Origin: an uncultured Paracoccaceae bacterium
Lineage (GTDB): Bacteria; Pseudomonadota; Alphaproteobacteria; Rhodobacterales; Rhodobacteraceae
Direction: 5' to 3'
Assembly (NCBI GenBank): GCA_947492475.1
Contig: CANLNM010000004.1
Location: 221,900-285,899 of the forward strand
DNA: 64,000 nt
The number at the start of each line of letters is the position of its first letter. The first letter of the stretch is position 1. Below are positions 53,761 to 62,247 of the stretch, one piece after another. A program made the translations under genes and the position numbers. Under the pieces are notes generated by a model. The model was not told the DNA's origin. It did no database searches and worked only from the letters and a program-made list of their open reading frames with translations.

Positions 53761-54057
53761 ATGACCATTCATCGCTCTGGCAATTTGGGCCAAACAAGCC
53801 TGCGCGGCAAGCGTCGTGCGCGCAATTCAATGCAAACCTATGACACTTTACCGCCTGTGTTGCGTGCTTGGCTCTGTCAGGCGGCGCTGCCTTGGTCGCC
53901 CAGCTCTGCGCGCAAAATCTGGCAGCGCGCTCAGGCCAAAGGGCTCAGTGCGGATGACACGCTTGCTTTATTACAGCGCTCCGAGCGGCAAACGCTTGCG
54001 CGGGATGAACATGCTCTTTTCTTTTCCGACAAAATCTGTCAGAAAACGATGAGCTAA
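53761..54057 (+). CDS. Small basic protein, DUF6525-like
   Basis: A 98-residue protein. The segment RARNSMQTYDTLPPVLRAWLCQAALPWSPSSARKIW is distinctive, and I believe it corresponds to the DUF6525 family seen beside siderophore-reductase genes in Rhodobacterales; this is recall, not a search. No enzymatic motif, signal peptide or membrane segment is visible. It lies 62 bases before the siderophore-interacting protein gene on the same strand and is probably co-transcribed with it. Confidence 0.72.
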   Translation: MTIHRSGNLGQTSLRGKRRARNSMQTYDTLPPVLRAWLCQAALPWSPSSARKIWQRAQAKGLSADDTLALLQRSERQTLARDEHALFFSDKICQKTMS

Positions 54058-54119
54058 CAAAATTTGGCCCCTGTCGCGGGTCACTTGCACCTGATCACGC
54101 CCTATCAAAGGAAAATCAA

Positions 54120-54908
54120 ATGGCGGTGCCCCCGAAACGCCCCCCGCGTGTGATGCGTGTCTGCGCAAAGACATGGGTGACGCCCCATATGATCCGCGTG
54201 ACCTGTGTGGCCGATTGGATCGCACCGTTGGGGGAGGGTATCGAAGGCGCACATTTTAAGCTGTTCCTGCCACGTCCAGATCAGAGCGAAGCTGATTTTA
54301 GCACCCAGCTGGCGACGGGGCCGCGCCCTGATATGCGCACCTATACGATCCGTCACATTCGCCCCCAGAAAGGCGAAATCGACATTGATTTTGTGGATCA
54401 CGGCGATACCGGCCCCGCCAGCGCGTGGGCCCGTCGTTGTCGCGTAGGTGACGTTGCTGGGTTTGCCGGGCCGGGGCCGATAAAGCTCGCTCATTTTCAC
54501 GCCGATACCTATGTGATTGCGGCGGATATGTCCGCCCTTCCCGTCGCGGCGGCCACCCTGAATGCGATGCCACGTGATGCCAAAGGTGTGGCCTTCTTTG
54601 AGGTTCTTTCCCTGGATGATCGCCAAGAGCTACAGGCCCCAGAGGGCGTCGAGGTGCATTGGATTTTGCACACAGACCCCGCCCAGCCCGCAACCCAAAG
54701 CGTTGATTTAATTGCCGCCTTGCCGGAATTTGACGGCAGCGTACAGACCTGCATCGCCGGAGAAAGCAGCATGATCAAAGCGTTGCGCCGCGAAATCATC
54801 AACCGTCGGGGCGTGCCAAAGGCAGATGCTTATATTTCCGGTTATTGGAAAATCGGGCTGATCGAAGACGAACATCAGGAAATGAAACGCGCCGAAGCCG
54901 CAGCTTAG
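54120..54908 (+). CDS. Siderophore-interacting protein (ViuB/SIP family ferric reductase)
   Basis: A 262-residue flavin-dependent ferric-siderophore reductase. The FAD-binding barrel includes RTYTIRH (RxYT motif, near residue 73) and IDIDFVDHGDTGPASAWA. The C-terminal nucleotide domain includes YVIAADMSALPVAAATL and a final ISGYWKIG. It releases iron in the cytoplasm by reducing the imported Fe(III)-siderophore. ATG 54120 follows AAAGGAAAATCAA. Its stop overlaps the end of the convergent ABC ATPase gene by four bases, making one iron-uptake locus. Confidence 0.92.
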   Translation: MAVPPKRPPRVMRVCAKTWVTPHMIRVTCVADWIAPLGEGIEGAHFKLFLPRPDQSEADFSTQLATGPRPDMRTYTIRHIRPQKGEIDIDFVDHGDTGPASAWARRCRVGDVAGFAGPGPIKLAHFHADTYVIAADMSALPVAAATLNAMPRDAKGVAFFEVLSLDDRQELQAPEGVEVHWILHTDPAQPATQSVDLIAALPEFDGSVQTCIAGESSMIKALRREIINRRGVPKADAYISGYWKIGLIEDEHQEMKRAEAAA

Positions 54909-55656
54909 ACCAAGACCACCGGCACATCGTCAATGTGGTGGATATCCGCATCAGTGCGAAAAACATCCCTTAAAAACTGGGGGGTCACAGTCTGTTTTGG
55001 CGGTCCTTGTGCAACGATCCGGCCAGCATCCATCGCCACCAACCAATCCGCATAGCGGCTGGCGACATTGATATCATGCAACACAATCACGATCGTTTTG
55101 CCATGTTGATCAGACAATTGTCGTAGCAGCGCCATCAACGACCGCGCTCCGGCAATGTCCAGATTGTTCAACGGTTCATCCAGCAGCATATAGTCGGTGT
55201 CTTGGGCAAATATCATTGCGATCTGCGCTCGCTGTCGTTGCCCCCCGACAAGGCCGCAATCGGTCGATTGGCAAATTCGGCCAATCCAAACACATTCAGC
55301 GCAGCGTCCACCTTTTGCCTATCCTGCGGGTTGGGGCGGCCTTGGTGATAGGGATAGCGGCCAAACGACACCAATTCGCGGATCGTTAAACGCGGCACCT
55401 GATCCGGCATCTGAGGCAAAATCGACAGATATTTGGCCAATTCCCGGTTGGAACACGCCCCAACCGTCAAAGGCCCCACGGTGACCTGCCCGTTTTGCCG
55501 TTTTTCCAGACGTGCAATCAAAGAGAGCAACGTGGATTTCCCTGCCCCGTTTGGCCCCACCAGCGCCGTGACCTTGCCCTGCGGAATGTCCACGGAAATA
55601 TCGTTGAGGATCAAACTGTTGCCGATCTGATGGGATAGGTTGCGCACGCAAATCAT
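54905..55656 (-). pseudogene. Siderophore ABC transporter ATPase, one-base deletion in a C6/G6 tract
   Basis: The frame starting at 55656 encodes Walker A GPNGAGKSTLLSLIARL and reaches ALSGG, then shifts to NDSERRSQ and stops at 55213. The other frame continues exactly as expected, RAQIAMIFAQDTDYMLLDEPLNNLD, to 54905. The break lies in a run of six C (55241-55246; six G on the coding strand), where one more G would restore SGGQRQRAQIA. The combined length of about 250 residues is normal. All other genes of the operon are intact, so a sequencing error or slippage in the tract is as likely as a true null allele. Overlapping TGATG at the break could permit some reinitiation, but as two pieces. 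Confidence 0.85.
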
Positions 55657-56594
55657 CAGCGATGTCCTTTGAGGAGGAGAAACAGGAAAAACGCACCGCC
55701 CATCAGGTCAATCACAACCGACAAAGGTGAGGCGAGTTGGAAAACACGTTCCAAAATGGTTTGCCCGCCGACCAATGTGATGGCCGAAATCAGCGCGCCG
55801 CTGCAAAGCAGGACGCCGTGATTTTCAACCGGTGTGGTCAGCCGCGCCAAACTGACCACCAACAGTCCCAAAAACGCGACAGGCCCAACCAAAGCGGTGG
55901 ATACAGCCACCAAAAGGGCCGCTAAAATCAGCGCCTGCATTTGCACATTGCTGGCGTCTATTCCAAGATTTACAGCCGTTTCCCGGCCCAGCGCCATGAC
56001 ATCCAATGTGAATCGCATCCGCCATGTGCACAGCATCGCCCCGCCCAAAATCAACGCCGCGACCAACAGTAATTCCGTTTCGATCAATGAAAATCTGGCA
56101 TAGGACGCGCCTTGGATGACGGAAAATTCATTGGGATCGATCAGGCGCTGCATGAAATCTGTCAGCGCTCGAAACAAGGCTCCAAAAACGATCCCCGTCA
56201 GGATCATCCTCAAAAGGTTGTTTTGCGCTGACCGCAACATTGTCGAAAACAGCAAAAGCGCCGCCAAAGTCATTGCTCCTGCCGCCCCCACAAAGATCAC
56301 CTGGTCCGACATCCCCGCAAATGTCATCCCCCCCAGATAGAACACAGCCGCCGTCAGGATCAGGACATAGAGCGCGTCAAATCCCATGATCGACGGTGTT
56401 AAAATGCGGTTCTGTGTGACCGTTTGAAACAGAATGGTTGAGGTTGAAATCGAAATTCCCACCAATATCAATGCCGCGAGCTTTGATCCGCGAAAAGCCA
56501 GCACAAACCCGACAGGGCCCCGCGCGCCAAGCGTCATATACGCCGCGCAACAGAGTAAAAACAGTGCGGTCAGCCAAAACAATCGCCTATTCAT
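55656..56594 (-). CDS. Siderophore ABC permease, FecCD family (second subunit)
   Basis: A 312-residue inner-membrane permease with about nine hydrophobic segments. ILTPSIMGFDALYVL is near residue 65, and the C-terminal GPVAFLGLLVVSLAR is the FecCD signature near the ATPase contact. With the next permease upstream it forms the channel for an iron-siderophore complex of the CeuBCDA/FatBCD type. The start overlaps the upstream permease end and the stop overlaps the ATPase start. Confidence 0.92.
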   Translation of the reverse strand: MNRRLFWLTALFLLCCAAYMTLGARGPVGFVLAFRGSKLAALILVGISISTSTILFQTVTQNRILTPSIMGFDALYVLILTAAVFYLGGMTFAGMSDQVIFVGAAGAMTLAALLLFSTMLRSAQNNLLRMILTGIVFGALFRALTDFMQRLIDPNEFSVIQGASYARFSLIETELLLVAALILGGAMLCTWRMRFTLDVMALGRETAVNLGIDASNVQMQALILAALLVAVSTALVGPVAFLGLLVVSLARLTTPVENHGVLLCSGALISAITLVGGQTILERVFQLASPLSVVIDLMGGAFFLFLLLKGHR

Positions 56595-57546
56595 TGGTTG
56601 GCGCCCGATAGAGTAACCACAGGAAGATTACAGCCCCCGTGACCCCCAAAACGGTCCCAACTGGGATCTCAAACGGTGCGCGGATCACCCGCCCTAACAT
56701 GTCAGACCCGAGCGTCAGAACCGCGCCCAACACTGCCACCAAAGGCAAGGTACGGCGCAGGTTATCGCCGCGCAAACGCGAGATGATATTGGGCACCACC
56801 AGCCCGACAAAAGGAATGATGCCCACTGTTGTCACCGTCAATGACGCGATCAGCGAAATTGCGATCAAGCCGATCAACACCACGTGGCGATAATTCAATC
56901 CCAGCGATGTTGTCACCGCCTGCCCCATGCCCACAATCGCAAACTGATCTGCGGCAAAATAGGTCAGAACCGCCCCGGCGCCAGCCAGCCATAACAATTC
57001 GTAGCGCCCGCGCAAAACGCCCGAAAATTCACCGTTCAGCCAGACGAAAATGTACTGTAGCAGGTCCGCTTGGTACGCGACAAACAACACACCAGCGCCG
57101 ATGATCCCGCCATAAACCAAGCCAACCAAGGGCACCAATAGGGGCTGGCTGGGGGGCAAACGGCGCACAATCGCCAGAAAACCATGGGTCGATATCAACG
57201 CGGTCACAGATGCCAGTGCCATTTTGGTGAAAATCGTCGCCTGCGGCATCCAGATCGTGACCAGTAAGACGCCCAATGCTGCGCCCTGCCCGGTTCCGGC
57301 CGTCATTGGTTCGACAAACCGGTTGCGCACCAGCATTTGCATCACGCTGCCCGCAACGGCCAATGCGCCGCCTGAAATTAGCGCGGCAGCTGTGCGGGGA
57401 AACCGGCTGATCCCGATCAACCGCACCGCCTGTGGATCGCGCCATATATCCGTAAATGTCAGGTCAATCACCCCGACGAAAAGCGACCCAATCGATAAAA
57501 GAGCGAGTATAAAAACACCCGCCCCAAACCAGTATATATCCGTCAT
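56587..57546 (-). CDS. Siderophore ABC permease, FecCD family (first subunit)
   Basis: A 319-residue inner-membrane permease. The FecCD features include VRLIGISRFPRTAAALISGGALAVAGSVMQ near residue 40, NRFVEPMTAGTGQGA and VGIIPFVGLVVPNIISRL. First of the two permease genes, next to the binding-protein gene with no gap. The order binding protein, permease, permease, ATPase is that of catecholate siderophore systems such as CeuABCD. Confidence 0.92.
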   Translation of the reverse strand: MTDIYWFGAGVFILALLSIGSLFVGVIDLTFTDIWRDPQAVRLIGISRFPRTAAALISGGALAVAGSVMQMLVRNRFVEPMTAGTGQGAALGVLLVTIWMPQATIFTKMALASVTALISTHGFLAIVRRLPPSQPLLVPLVGLVYGGIIGAGVLFVAYQADLLQYIFVWLNGEFSGVLRGRYELLWLAGAGAVLTYFAADQFAIVGMGQAVTTSLGLNYRHVVLIGLIAISLIASLTVTTVGIIPFVGLVVPNIISRLRGDNLRRTLPLVAVLGAVLTLGSDMLGRVIRAPFEIPVGTVLGVTGAVIFLWLLYRAPTNE

Positions 57547-58446
57547 TCATCCATCCGAAAACGTCGCTGCAAATTGGGAACCGATTTGTGTCATCGACTG
57601 AATGCCGCCACCGGAAATATAGACATTTGCGCTGTTCAGATAAATCACGTTGCCATTGGCCCAAGCCGTCGTTTGACGCACCAGTTCATTGTCCAACGTC
57701 ACGGCTGCGGTGACACCGTCCTGGCCAATTGCCGCGGCGCGATCGATGACGATTAACACGTCCGGATTTGCATCCAGAATGAACTCAAAGCTGATCGCTT
57801 CGCCATGTGTGGCCTCTTCGACTGCGGCGACGGCTTCTGGGATGTCCATGGCTGTGTGCAGCCAGCCAAACCGACCATTGGCCCCATAAGCAGAGATTGT
57901 TGGACCGTTTGTCATGACAATCAACGCGTTACCTTCGTCTGACATCGCCTGTTTTGCCGTATCCAACGCGTCTTGGAATGCGGATCGCAATGCAGCTGCC
58001 TCGGCTTGTTTGCCAAAAACATCCCTATAGGCGTCCAGCCGGTCGAGCCCCTGCCCGACGGTATCTTCCCAGATTGTCATATCGATGGTCGGTGCGATTT
58101 TTGTCAAATCGGGCGCCACACGGGATGATCGCCCCCCGGCAATCAGCAGGTCGTAATTGCCTGTGGCGATGGCTTCGAAATCGGGTTCAAACAACGTGCC
58201 AACATTGTCCGCATTTTGCACCGAATGTTGGACATAATCGACATAAAGCGGCGATACGACGCCGTGCACGGCCACGCCCAGCGCATCAAGCGTGTCCAAT
58301 GCAGCAATATCAAACACCGCAATTCGGTCGGGCAAAACGGACACATCCATGGGCCCGGCATAGGTTTCGATGGTCGTCGTTTCTGCAAAAACAGGGGCCG
58401 CCATCGTCATAAAACAAAGGGAAATTGCGCGAAGCATATCAGTCAT
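57547..58446 (-). CDS. Siderophore ABC substrate-binding protein (CeuA/FatB type)
   Basis: A 299-residue periplasmic protein with a signal peptide ending about residue 21 (APVFAETT) and no lipobox cysteine. Two-lobe type III binding fold: VSVLPDRIAVFDIAALDTLDALG, then DLLIAGGRSS and a C-terminal GGGIQSMTQI. It belongs to the CeuA/FatB/YclQ group that binds catecholate siderophores such as enterobactin fragments or petrobactin. First gene of the operon, divergent from the cobalamin riboswitch. No TonB receptor gene is visible beside it. Confidence 0.92.
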   Translation of the reverse strand: MTDMLRAISLCFMTMAAPVFAETTTIETYAGPMDVSVLPDRIAVFDIAALDTLDALGVAVHGVVSPLYVDYVQHSVQNADNVGTLFEPDFEAIATGNYDLLIAGGRSSRVAPDLTKIAPTIDMTIWEDTVGQGLDRLDAYRDVFGKQAEAAALRSAFQDALDTAKQAMSDEGNALIVMTNGPTISAYGANGRFGWLHTAMDIPEAVAAVEEATHGEAISFEFILDANPDVLIVIDRAAAIGQDGVTAAVTLDNELVRQTTAWANGNVIYLNSANVYISGGGIQSMTQIGSQFAATFSDG

Positions 58447-58628
58447 CCTTGATCAAAGGCATGGCTGACCAAAATGGTTGGCTTTGCGAACGCCCCTTGC
58501 ATAGGTAGGACCAATTGGGTTGTCCAGCGCGTTTAAGCCGCGTCCTTAACTTATCCGACTATTTTAATCGGCTTATCTGCCCACGCTGTCAGACTTGACG
58601 CGCCCGCCCAGATATTTCAAAACACCCA

Positions 58629-58818
58629 CAGATGGTTTCCAGCCGGCGAATATGCGTCTGGGATGAAAAGGGAATACGGTAAGGAAGAGCTCAAAAGCGC
58701 CAAATCCGTAACTGCCCCCGCAACTGTAAGCGGAGAGTTGACCCGAAGAGCACCACTGAGCCGCAAGGCCCGGGAAGGTTCGGGAAAACGCTGATCCGCA
58801 AGTCAGGAGACCTGCCAT
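58629..58818 (+). ncRNA. Cobalamin riboswitch
   Basis: The conserved adenosylcobalamin aptamer elements occur in order: AAATCCGTAACTGCCCCCGCAACTGTAAGCGG (58702-58733, shown here as landmarks AAATCCG, GCCCCCGCAACTGTAA), then GAGCCGCAAGGCCCGGGAAGG, and the B12 box CCGCAAGTCAGGAGACCTGCC (58797-58817). The upstream helix boundary near 58629 is approximate. It lies on the plus strand before two small ORFs and a corrinoid-type ABC transporter, and would lower their expression when cobalamin is bound. Confidence 0.95.
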
Positions 58819-58853
58819 CGGGCGACATTTTGGTGTCGTCAATGCAACTCAAC

Positions 58854-58877
58854 CCAGACGGGGTGTCTGGTTAGGAG
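58854..58877 (+). promoter_or_regulatory. Riboswitch expression-platform hairpin and ribosome site
   Basis: CCAGAC (58854-58859) and GTCTGG (58865-58870) form a 6-bp hairpin directly followed by TTAGGAG (58871-58877), the ribosome site for the first small ORF at 58881. A second small hairpin (CGACA/TGTCG) lies at about 58823-58840. Helix exchange with the aptamer could hide the ribosome site. The mode (translation rather than transcription) is inferred from the absence of a T-run. Confidence 0.5.
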
Positions 58878-58880
58878 ATC

Positions 58881-58988
58881 ATGATGGCGGCTCGAATAAC
58901 GCGCGTTGGTCACGACCTATCTGCTTTGCATCCCGCATATTTGCGGAGGGCGAAATGGATTGGCGACCTTGTCACACTCTGGCCCTAG
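58881..58988 (+). CDS. Small ORF A (35 aa) after the cobalamin riboswitch
   Basis: ATG 58881 (or 58884) follows TTAGGAGATC, a very good ribosome site placed right after the riboswitch expression platform. The 35-residue product begins MMAARITRVGHDLSAL and ends at TAG 58986-58988. I do not recognise it. It overlaps the next small ORF by 34 bases in another frame. It may be a leader peptide whose translation passes the riboswitch decision to the downstream genes, or the remnant of a longer gene. Confidence 0.45.
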   Translation: MMAARITRVGHDLSALHPAYLRRAKWIGDLVTLWP

Positions 58989-59125
58989 GGGCTGAAATTT
59001 CATTTTTGTTTGGCCGTGAAACGGTTCTGAATGCGCGGCAAACAGTCCGCGTATCCGGCGCGTGTTGTGGCACTGCCCTGTTGGGCGAAAAGGGCTGTTT
59101 CACCAATCAAGGATGCCGATCATGA
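58955..59125 (+). CDS. Small ORF B (56 aa, Cys-containing) coupled to the ABC ATPase
   Basis: ATG 58955 follows GCGGAGGGCGAA, a near-perfect ribosome site. The 56-residue product (starting MDWRPCHTLALGAEIS) has five cysteines, including GACCGTAL and a C-terminal GEKGCFTNQGC. Its TGA overlaps the ATPase start codon (ATGA at 59122-59125), the standard coupling form. I do not recognise the protein; the cysteines suggest metal binding, and cobalt or a corrinoid would fit the riboswitch context, but this is inference only. Confidence 0.5.
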   Translation: MDWRPCHTLALGAEISFLFGRETVLNARQTVRVSGACCGTALLGEKGCFTNQGCRS

Positions 59126-59904
59126 CCGTCGCGCAGCTTGAAGTGGTCGACGTGAGCTGGGCGCCCACGAAATCATCCCAACCTGTTTTGCATGCCACCA
59201 CGTTTCGCGTTGCAGCGGGGCGTGTGTTGGGCGTTGTCGGGCCCAACGGCGCTGGAAAATCCACGTTGTTGCGGCTGCTTTACCGGTTTCAGAAACCGCA
59301 AACCGGTCAGGTGCGCATCGATGGCCAAGACATCTGGGCCATGTCCGCCCGTGACAGCGCACGGCGGATCGCAGCCGTGCTACAAGAGCAGGCCTCTGCA
59401 TTTGGATTGACGGTGCGGGAAATCGTGCGGCTGGGCAGAACGCCGCATTTAACCCGGTTCACCACCGGCAGAACCGGCGACGAAACCATCATTGATACGG
59501 TTTTGACGACGCTGAGCCTGCAAAACCTGGCAGATCGCGATTTTGGCACCTTATCCGGCGGTGAACGACAGCGGGTCATGGTGGCGCGCGCATTGGCGCA
59601 GGAACCACAAGTTTTGATTATGGATGAGCCCACAAACCATCTGGACGTACGTCACCAGCTCGAAGTGGTTTCCCTGATCCGCAGTCTGGGACTGACCATT
59701 GTTGTGTCGCTGCATGATCTGAATATGGCCGCGAGTGTCTGCGACGATGTGCTGGTTCTAAAGGATGGCCACCCACAGGGATTTGGCCCGCCTCAGACTT
59801 TGCTCACGGATAGGTTGGTTTCCACCACGTTCCAAGTTGACGCCCAGCGCGATCACCTCGCTCTGAGTGGCGAGTCCCATTTTTCGTTTAATCTACCAAT
59901 TTGA
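59122..59904 (+). CDS. Corrinoid/iron-chelate-type ABC transporter ATPase (BtuD/FecE type)
   Basis: A 260-residue ATPase. Walker A GPNGAGKSTLLRLLYRF lies at about 40-56, signature LSGGERQRVMVARAL, Walker [13 protein letters not shown], and the switch histidine VVSLHDLN. It is of the FecE/BtuD/HmuV class. ATG 59122 follows AAGGATGCC and overlaps the small ORF upstream. First subunit of a transporter under the cobalamin riboswitch, so a cobalamin or cobinamide importer is the simplest role; related systems are often labelled F420-0 transporters by homology. Confidence 0.92.
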   Translation: MTVAQLEVVDVSWAPTKSSQPVLHATTFRVAAGRVLGVVGPNGAGKSTLLRLLYRFQKPQTGQVRIDGQDIWAMSARDSARRIAAVLQEQASAFGLTVREIVRLGRTPHLTRFTTGRTGDETIIDTVLTTLSLQNLADRDFGTLSGGERQRVMVARALAQEPQVLIMDEPTNHLDVRHQLEVVSLIRSLGLTIVVSLHDLNMAASVCDDVLVLKDGHPQGFGPPQTLLTDRLVSTTFQVDAQRDHLALSGESHFSFNLPI

Positions 59905-59916
59905 ATAGGATACCTG

Positions 59917-60852
59917 ATGAAACAAACCGTTCTGACATTGGCGGCGTTGTCCATTTCCAGCGCCGCCATGGCCCAAACCACCGTGCAAAGCTGTGCACGT
60001 GATGTGACGTTTGAAACGCCCCCTCAGGCCGCGATTTCAAACGATGTGAACCTCACAGAAATGATGCTGGTTCTGGGGCTTGCGGATCGTATGGTTGGCT
60101 ATACGGGCATTTCCGGATGGAACAAGCTGGACGCCGAAATGACCCAAGGCGTGGCCGAACTGCCCGAATTGTCATCGCAATACCCCTCCAAAGAGGTTCT
60201 GATCGGCGCGGATGCTGATTTCTTCTTTGCGGGCTGGAATTACGGGATGAAAGTGGGCGGCGAAGTCACCCCCGAAACGCTGGAACCTTTTGGCATCCAA
60301 GTTTACGAACTGACCGAAAGTTGCATCCATATCGGTGAAAAAGACGCCGCATCCATGGAGGATATGTATGCCGATCTGCGCAATCTTGGGGCGATTTTCG
60401 ACGTTTCCGACCGGGCCGAACAGCTGATCGAAACCTACCAAGCCGAGCTGGATACGTTCCTTGCGGAATTGCCCGCAATGGACTCCGCCCCACGTGTTTT
60501 TGTGTATGACAGCGGCGAAGACGTGCCGTTTACCGCCGGCCGTTATGCCATGCCCAATGCGCTGATCGAAGCGGCAGGCGGCACAAACATCATGAACGAC
60601 TTTGAGAAAAGCTGGGCCACGATCGGTTGGGAAGCTGTGGTTGAACGCAACCCAGAAGTCATCGTGATCGTGAATTACGGCGAAGTGACCGCCGACCAGA
60701 AACGCGCATTCATGATGTCAAACCCTGCCTTTGCCGACATGGACGCCGTGCGCAATGACCGGTTCGTGGTGCTGGAATATGTTGAGGCAACACCGGGGCC
60801 GCGCAACATCGACGCTGTCAAAACCTTGGCCGCAGCGTTTCGGGCTGAGTAA
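59917..60852 (+). CDS. Periplasmic binding protein of the riboswitch-controlled ABC transporter (BtuF-like)
   Basis: A 311-residue protein with a signal peptide ending about residue 19 (SAAMAQTT). Type III two-lobe binding fold: SNDVNLTEMMLVLGLADRMVGYTG in the first lobe and ITEAAG-like ALIEAAGGTN in the second. The stretch ADADFFFAGWNYGM with several aromatics probably contacts the ligand. It lies 12 bases after the ATPase gene and 6 before the permease. Ligand inferred from the riboswitch as cobalamin or a precursor. Confidence 0.9.
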   Translation: MKQTVLTLAALSISSAAMAQTTVQSCARDVTFETPPQAAISNDVNLTEMMLVLGLADRMVGYTGISGWNKLDAEMTQGVAELPELSSQYPSKEVLIGADADFFFAGWNYGMKVGGEVTPETLEPFGIQVYELTESCIHIGEKDAASMEDMYADLRNLGAIFDVSDRAEQLIETYQAELDTFLAELPAMDSAPRVFVYDSGEDVPFTAGRYAMPNALIEAAGGTNIMNDFEKSWATIGWEAVVERNPEVIVIVNYGEVTADQKRAFMMSNPAFADMDAVRNDRFVVLEYVEATPGPRNIDAVKTLAAAFRAE

Positions 60853-60858
60853 CCGAAT

Positions 60859-61920
60859 ATGACGCTGTCATCGCAATCACCCCGACCCCGCCCACCAAAG
60901 CCGCGCGGCATGTGGGGGGCCACGATCCTAGGGGGTCTGGTCCTGCTGGGGTCTTTGTCGATTGCGGTCAGCGTTGGGGCGGTATCGGTTCCGCTGGGCA
61001 CGGTCTGGGGCATTTTGATCAACAAGATTGCCCCAGACACGATCACGCAGGATTGGTCCAGAGGCCGTGAAGCCATCGTCTGGGACATCCGGTTTCCACG
61101 CGCCATCCTTGCCTGTTTTGTGGGGGCTGGCCTAGCGATGGTGGGCGCCAGTTTGCAGGCGGTGACCCGCAATCCATTGGCGGATCCTCATTTACTCGGG
61201 ATTTCGGCGGGGGGGGCGTTCGGCGCGATCTTGGCCCTTTTGCATACCGGGTTATTCTTGGGTCTGTTGACGGTGCCATTGCTGGCCTTTTTGGGGTCCC
61301 TTGGGGCGACGCTCATTGTTTTGGCGGTTTCGCAATTTGCGGCTGCAACCAGCGCAGACCGTTTGGTTCTGGCGGGTGTGGCTGTGTCGTTCATCGTCAT
61401 GTCCGCCGCCAATGTCTTGATTTTTCTCGGCGATCCAAGAGCCACACATACGGTGGTTTTCTGGATGCTAGGCGGGCTGGGATTGGCACAATGGGACCAA
61501 CTGATTTATCCGGCGACCATCCTGTTCATCTGCGGCGCTTATTTATGGCTCAAATCTGGCACATTGAACGCCATGACCATCGGGGATGAAACCGCCACCA
61601 CGTTGGGCATTCCGGTCGCGCGGTTCAGGTTGACGGTGTTTGTCATTGGCGCATTGATCACCGGTGTGATGGTCGCGTTTTCAGGGATCATCGGGTTTGT
61701 CGGATTGATGATCCCCCATATCGTGCGCCTGTTGGTCGGGGGCGATTACCGCCGGTTATTGCCCGTATCCTCGCTCTGCGGTGCGGTGTTCCTGGTTTGG
61801 GCGGACATCATTGCCCGCACGATCATGGCACCAGATGATATGCCGATCGGCATCGTTACGGGCCTGATTGGCGGGGTGTTCTTTGTCTGGTTCCTACGGC
61901 GACGATTGTCACATACCTAA
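60859..61920 (+). CDS. FecCD-family permease of the riboswitch-controlled transporter (BtuC-like)
   Basis: A 353-residue permease with about ten membrane segments. WDIRFPRAILACFVGAGLAMVGASLQAVTRNPLADPHLLG is the FecCD/BtuC signature (near 80-115), and VAFSGIIGFVGLMIPHIVRLLVGGDYRRLLPVS is the C-terminal signature. The two halves pair as a homodimer in BtuC, which agrees with a single permease gene here. Last gene of the riboswitch operon. Confidence 0.93.
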   Translation: MTLSSQSPRPRPPKPRGMWGATILGGLVLLGSLSIAVSVGAVSVPLGTVWGILINKIAPDTITQDWSRGREAIVWDIRFPRAILACFVGAGLAMVGASLQAVTRNPLADPHLLGISAGGAFGAILALLHTGLFLGLLTVPLLAFLGSLGATLIVLAVSQFAAATSADRLVLAGVAVSFIVMSAANVLIFLGDPRATHTVVFWMLGGLGLAQWDQLIYPATILFICGAYLWLKSGTLNAMTIGDETATTLGIPVARFRLTVFVIGALITGVMVAFSGIIGFVGLMIPHIVRLLVGGDYRRLLPVSSLCGAVFLVWADIIARTIMAPDDMPIGIVTGLIGGVFFVWFLRRRLSHT

Positions 61921-62004
61921 ACCCACTTTGGGGCACCGCTGATGCAACCGTTTCTACCGCTATCCTGAAGTAAATATAATGCGACCCTTAGACATTGTCT
62001 GCGT

Positions 62005-62247
62005 GTGCGTTCTCACTTGGACACTTTGGACGAGCCGGAATTCGCAGGGATTATATCAACGGACGACTTCTGCAAAAGTATGGATGGGTTGGCTGCGATC
62101 TTTTGGAATGAATTTGATCTCGACGCTTTCAACGGCGCAGTCTTCATCCTTCGTTCTAAACCTGCCGATCGTTTGAAGCCTATAGTCTGGGATGGAATTG
62201 GGTTGATCATGACTTACAAGCGCATCGAAGGGAAAGGCTTTAGATAG
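62005..62247 (+). mobile_element. IS66 family TnpB (Orf2) remnant
   Basis: The 80-codon frame holds CKSMDGLAAIFWNEFDLDAF, GAVFILRSKPADRLKPIVWDGIGL and TYKRIEGKGF, which match the core of IS66 accessory protein TnpB (pattern MDGLA...F.GAVF.FR...DRLK...WDG.GL...KR.E.G.F). The start is replaced by unrelated sequence, and a TAG follows GKGFR where relatives continue WP. No TnpA, TnpC or terminal inverted repeats are seen, so this is a decayed insertion sequence. Confidence 0.7.

Noticed and set aside
55213..55260. Programmed ribosomal frameshift in the ABC ATPase
   Set aside because: The family does not use frameshifting, and the homopolymer alone explains the break; slippage remains possible and is listed as a finding.
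58540..58570. Iron-responsive operator near CCGACTATTTTAATCGG
   Set aside because: Arms of only four bases and no second copy in the window; not enough to call a site.
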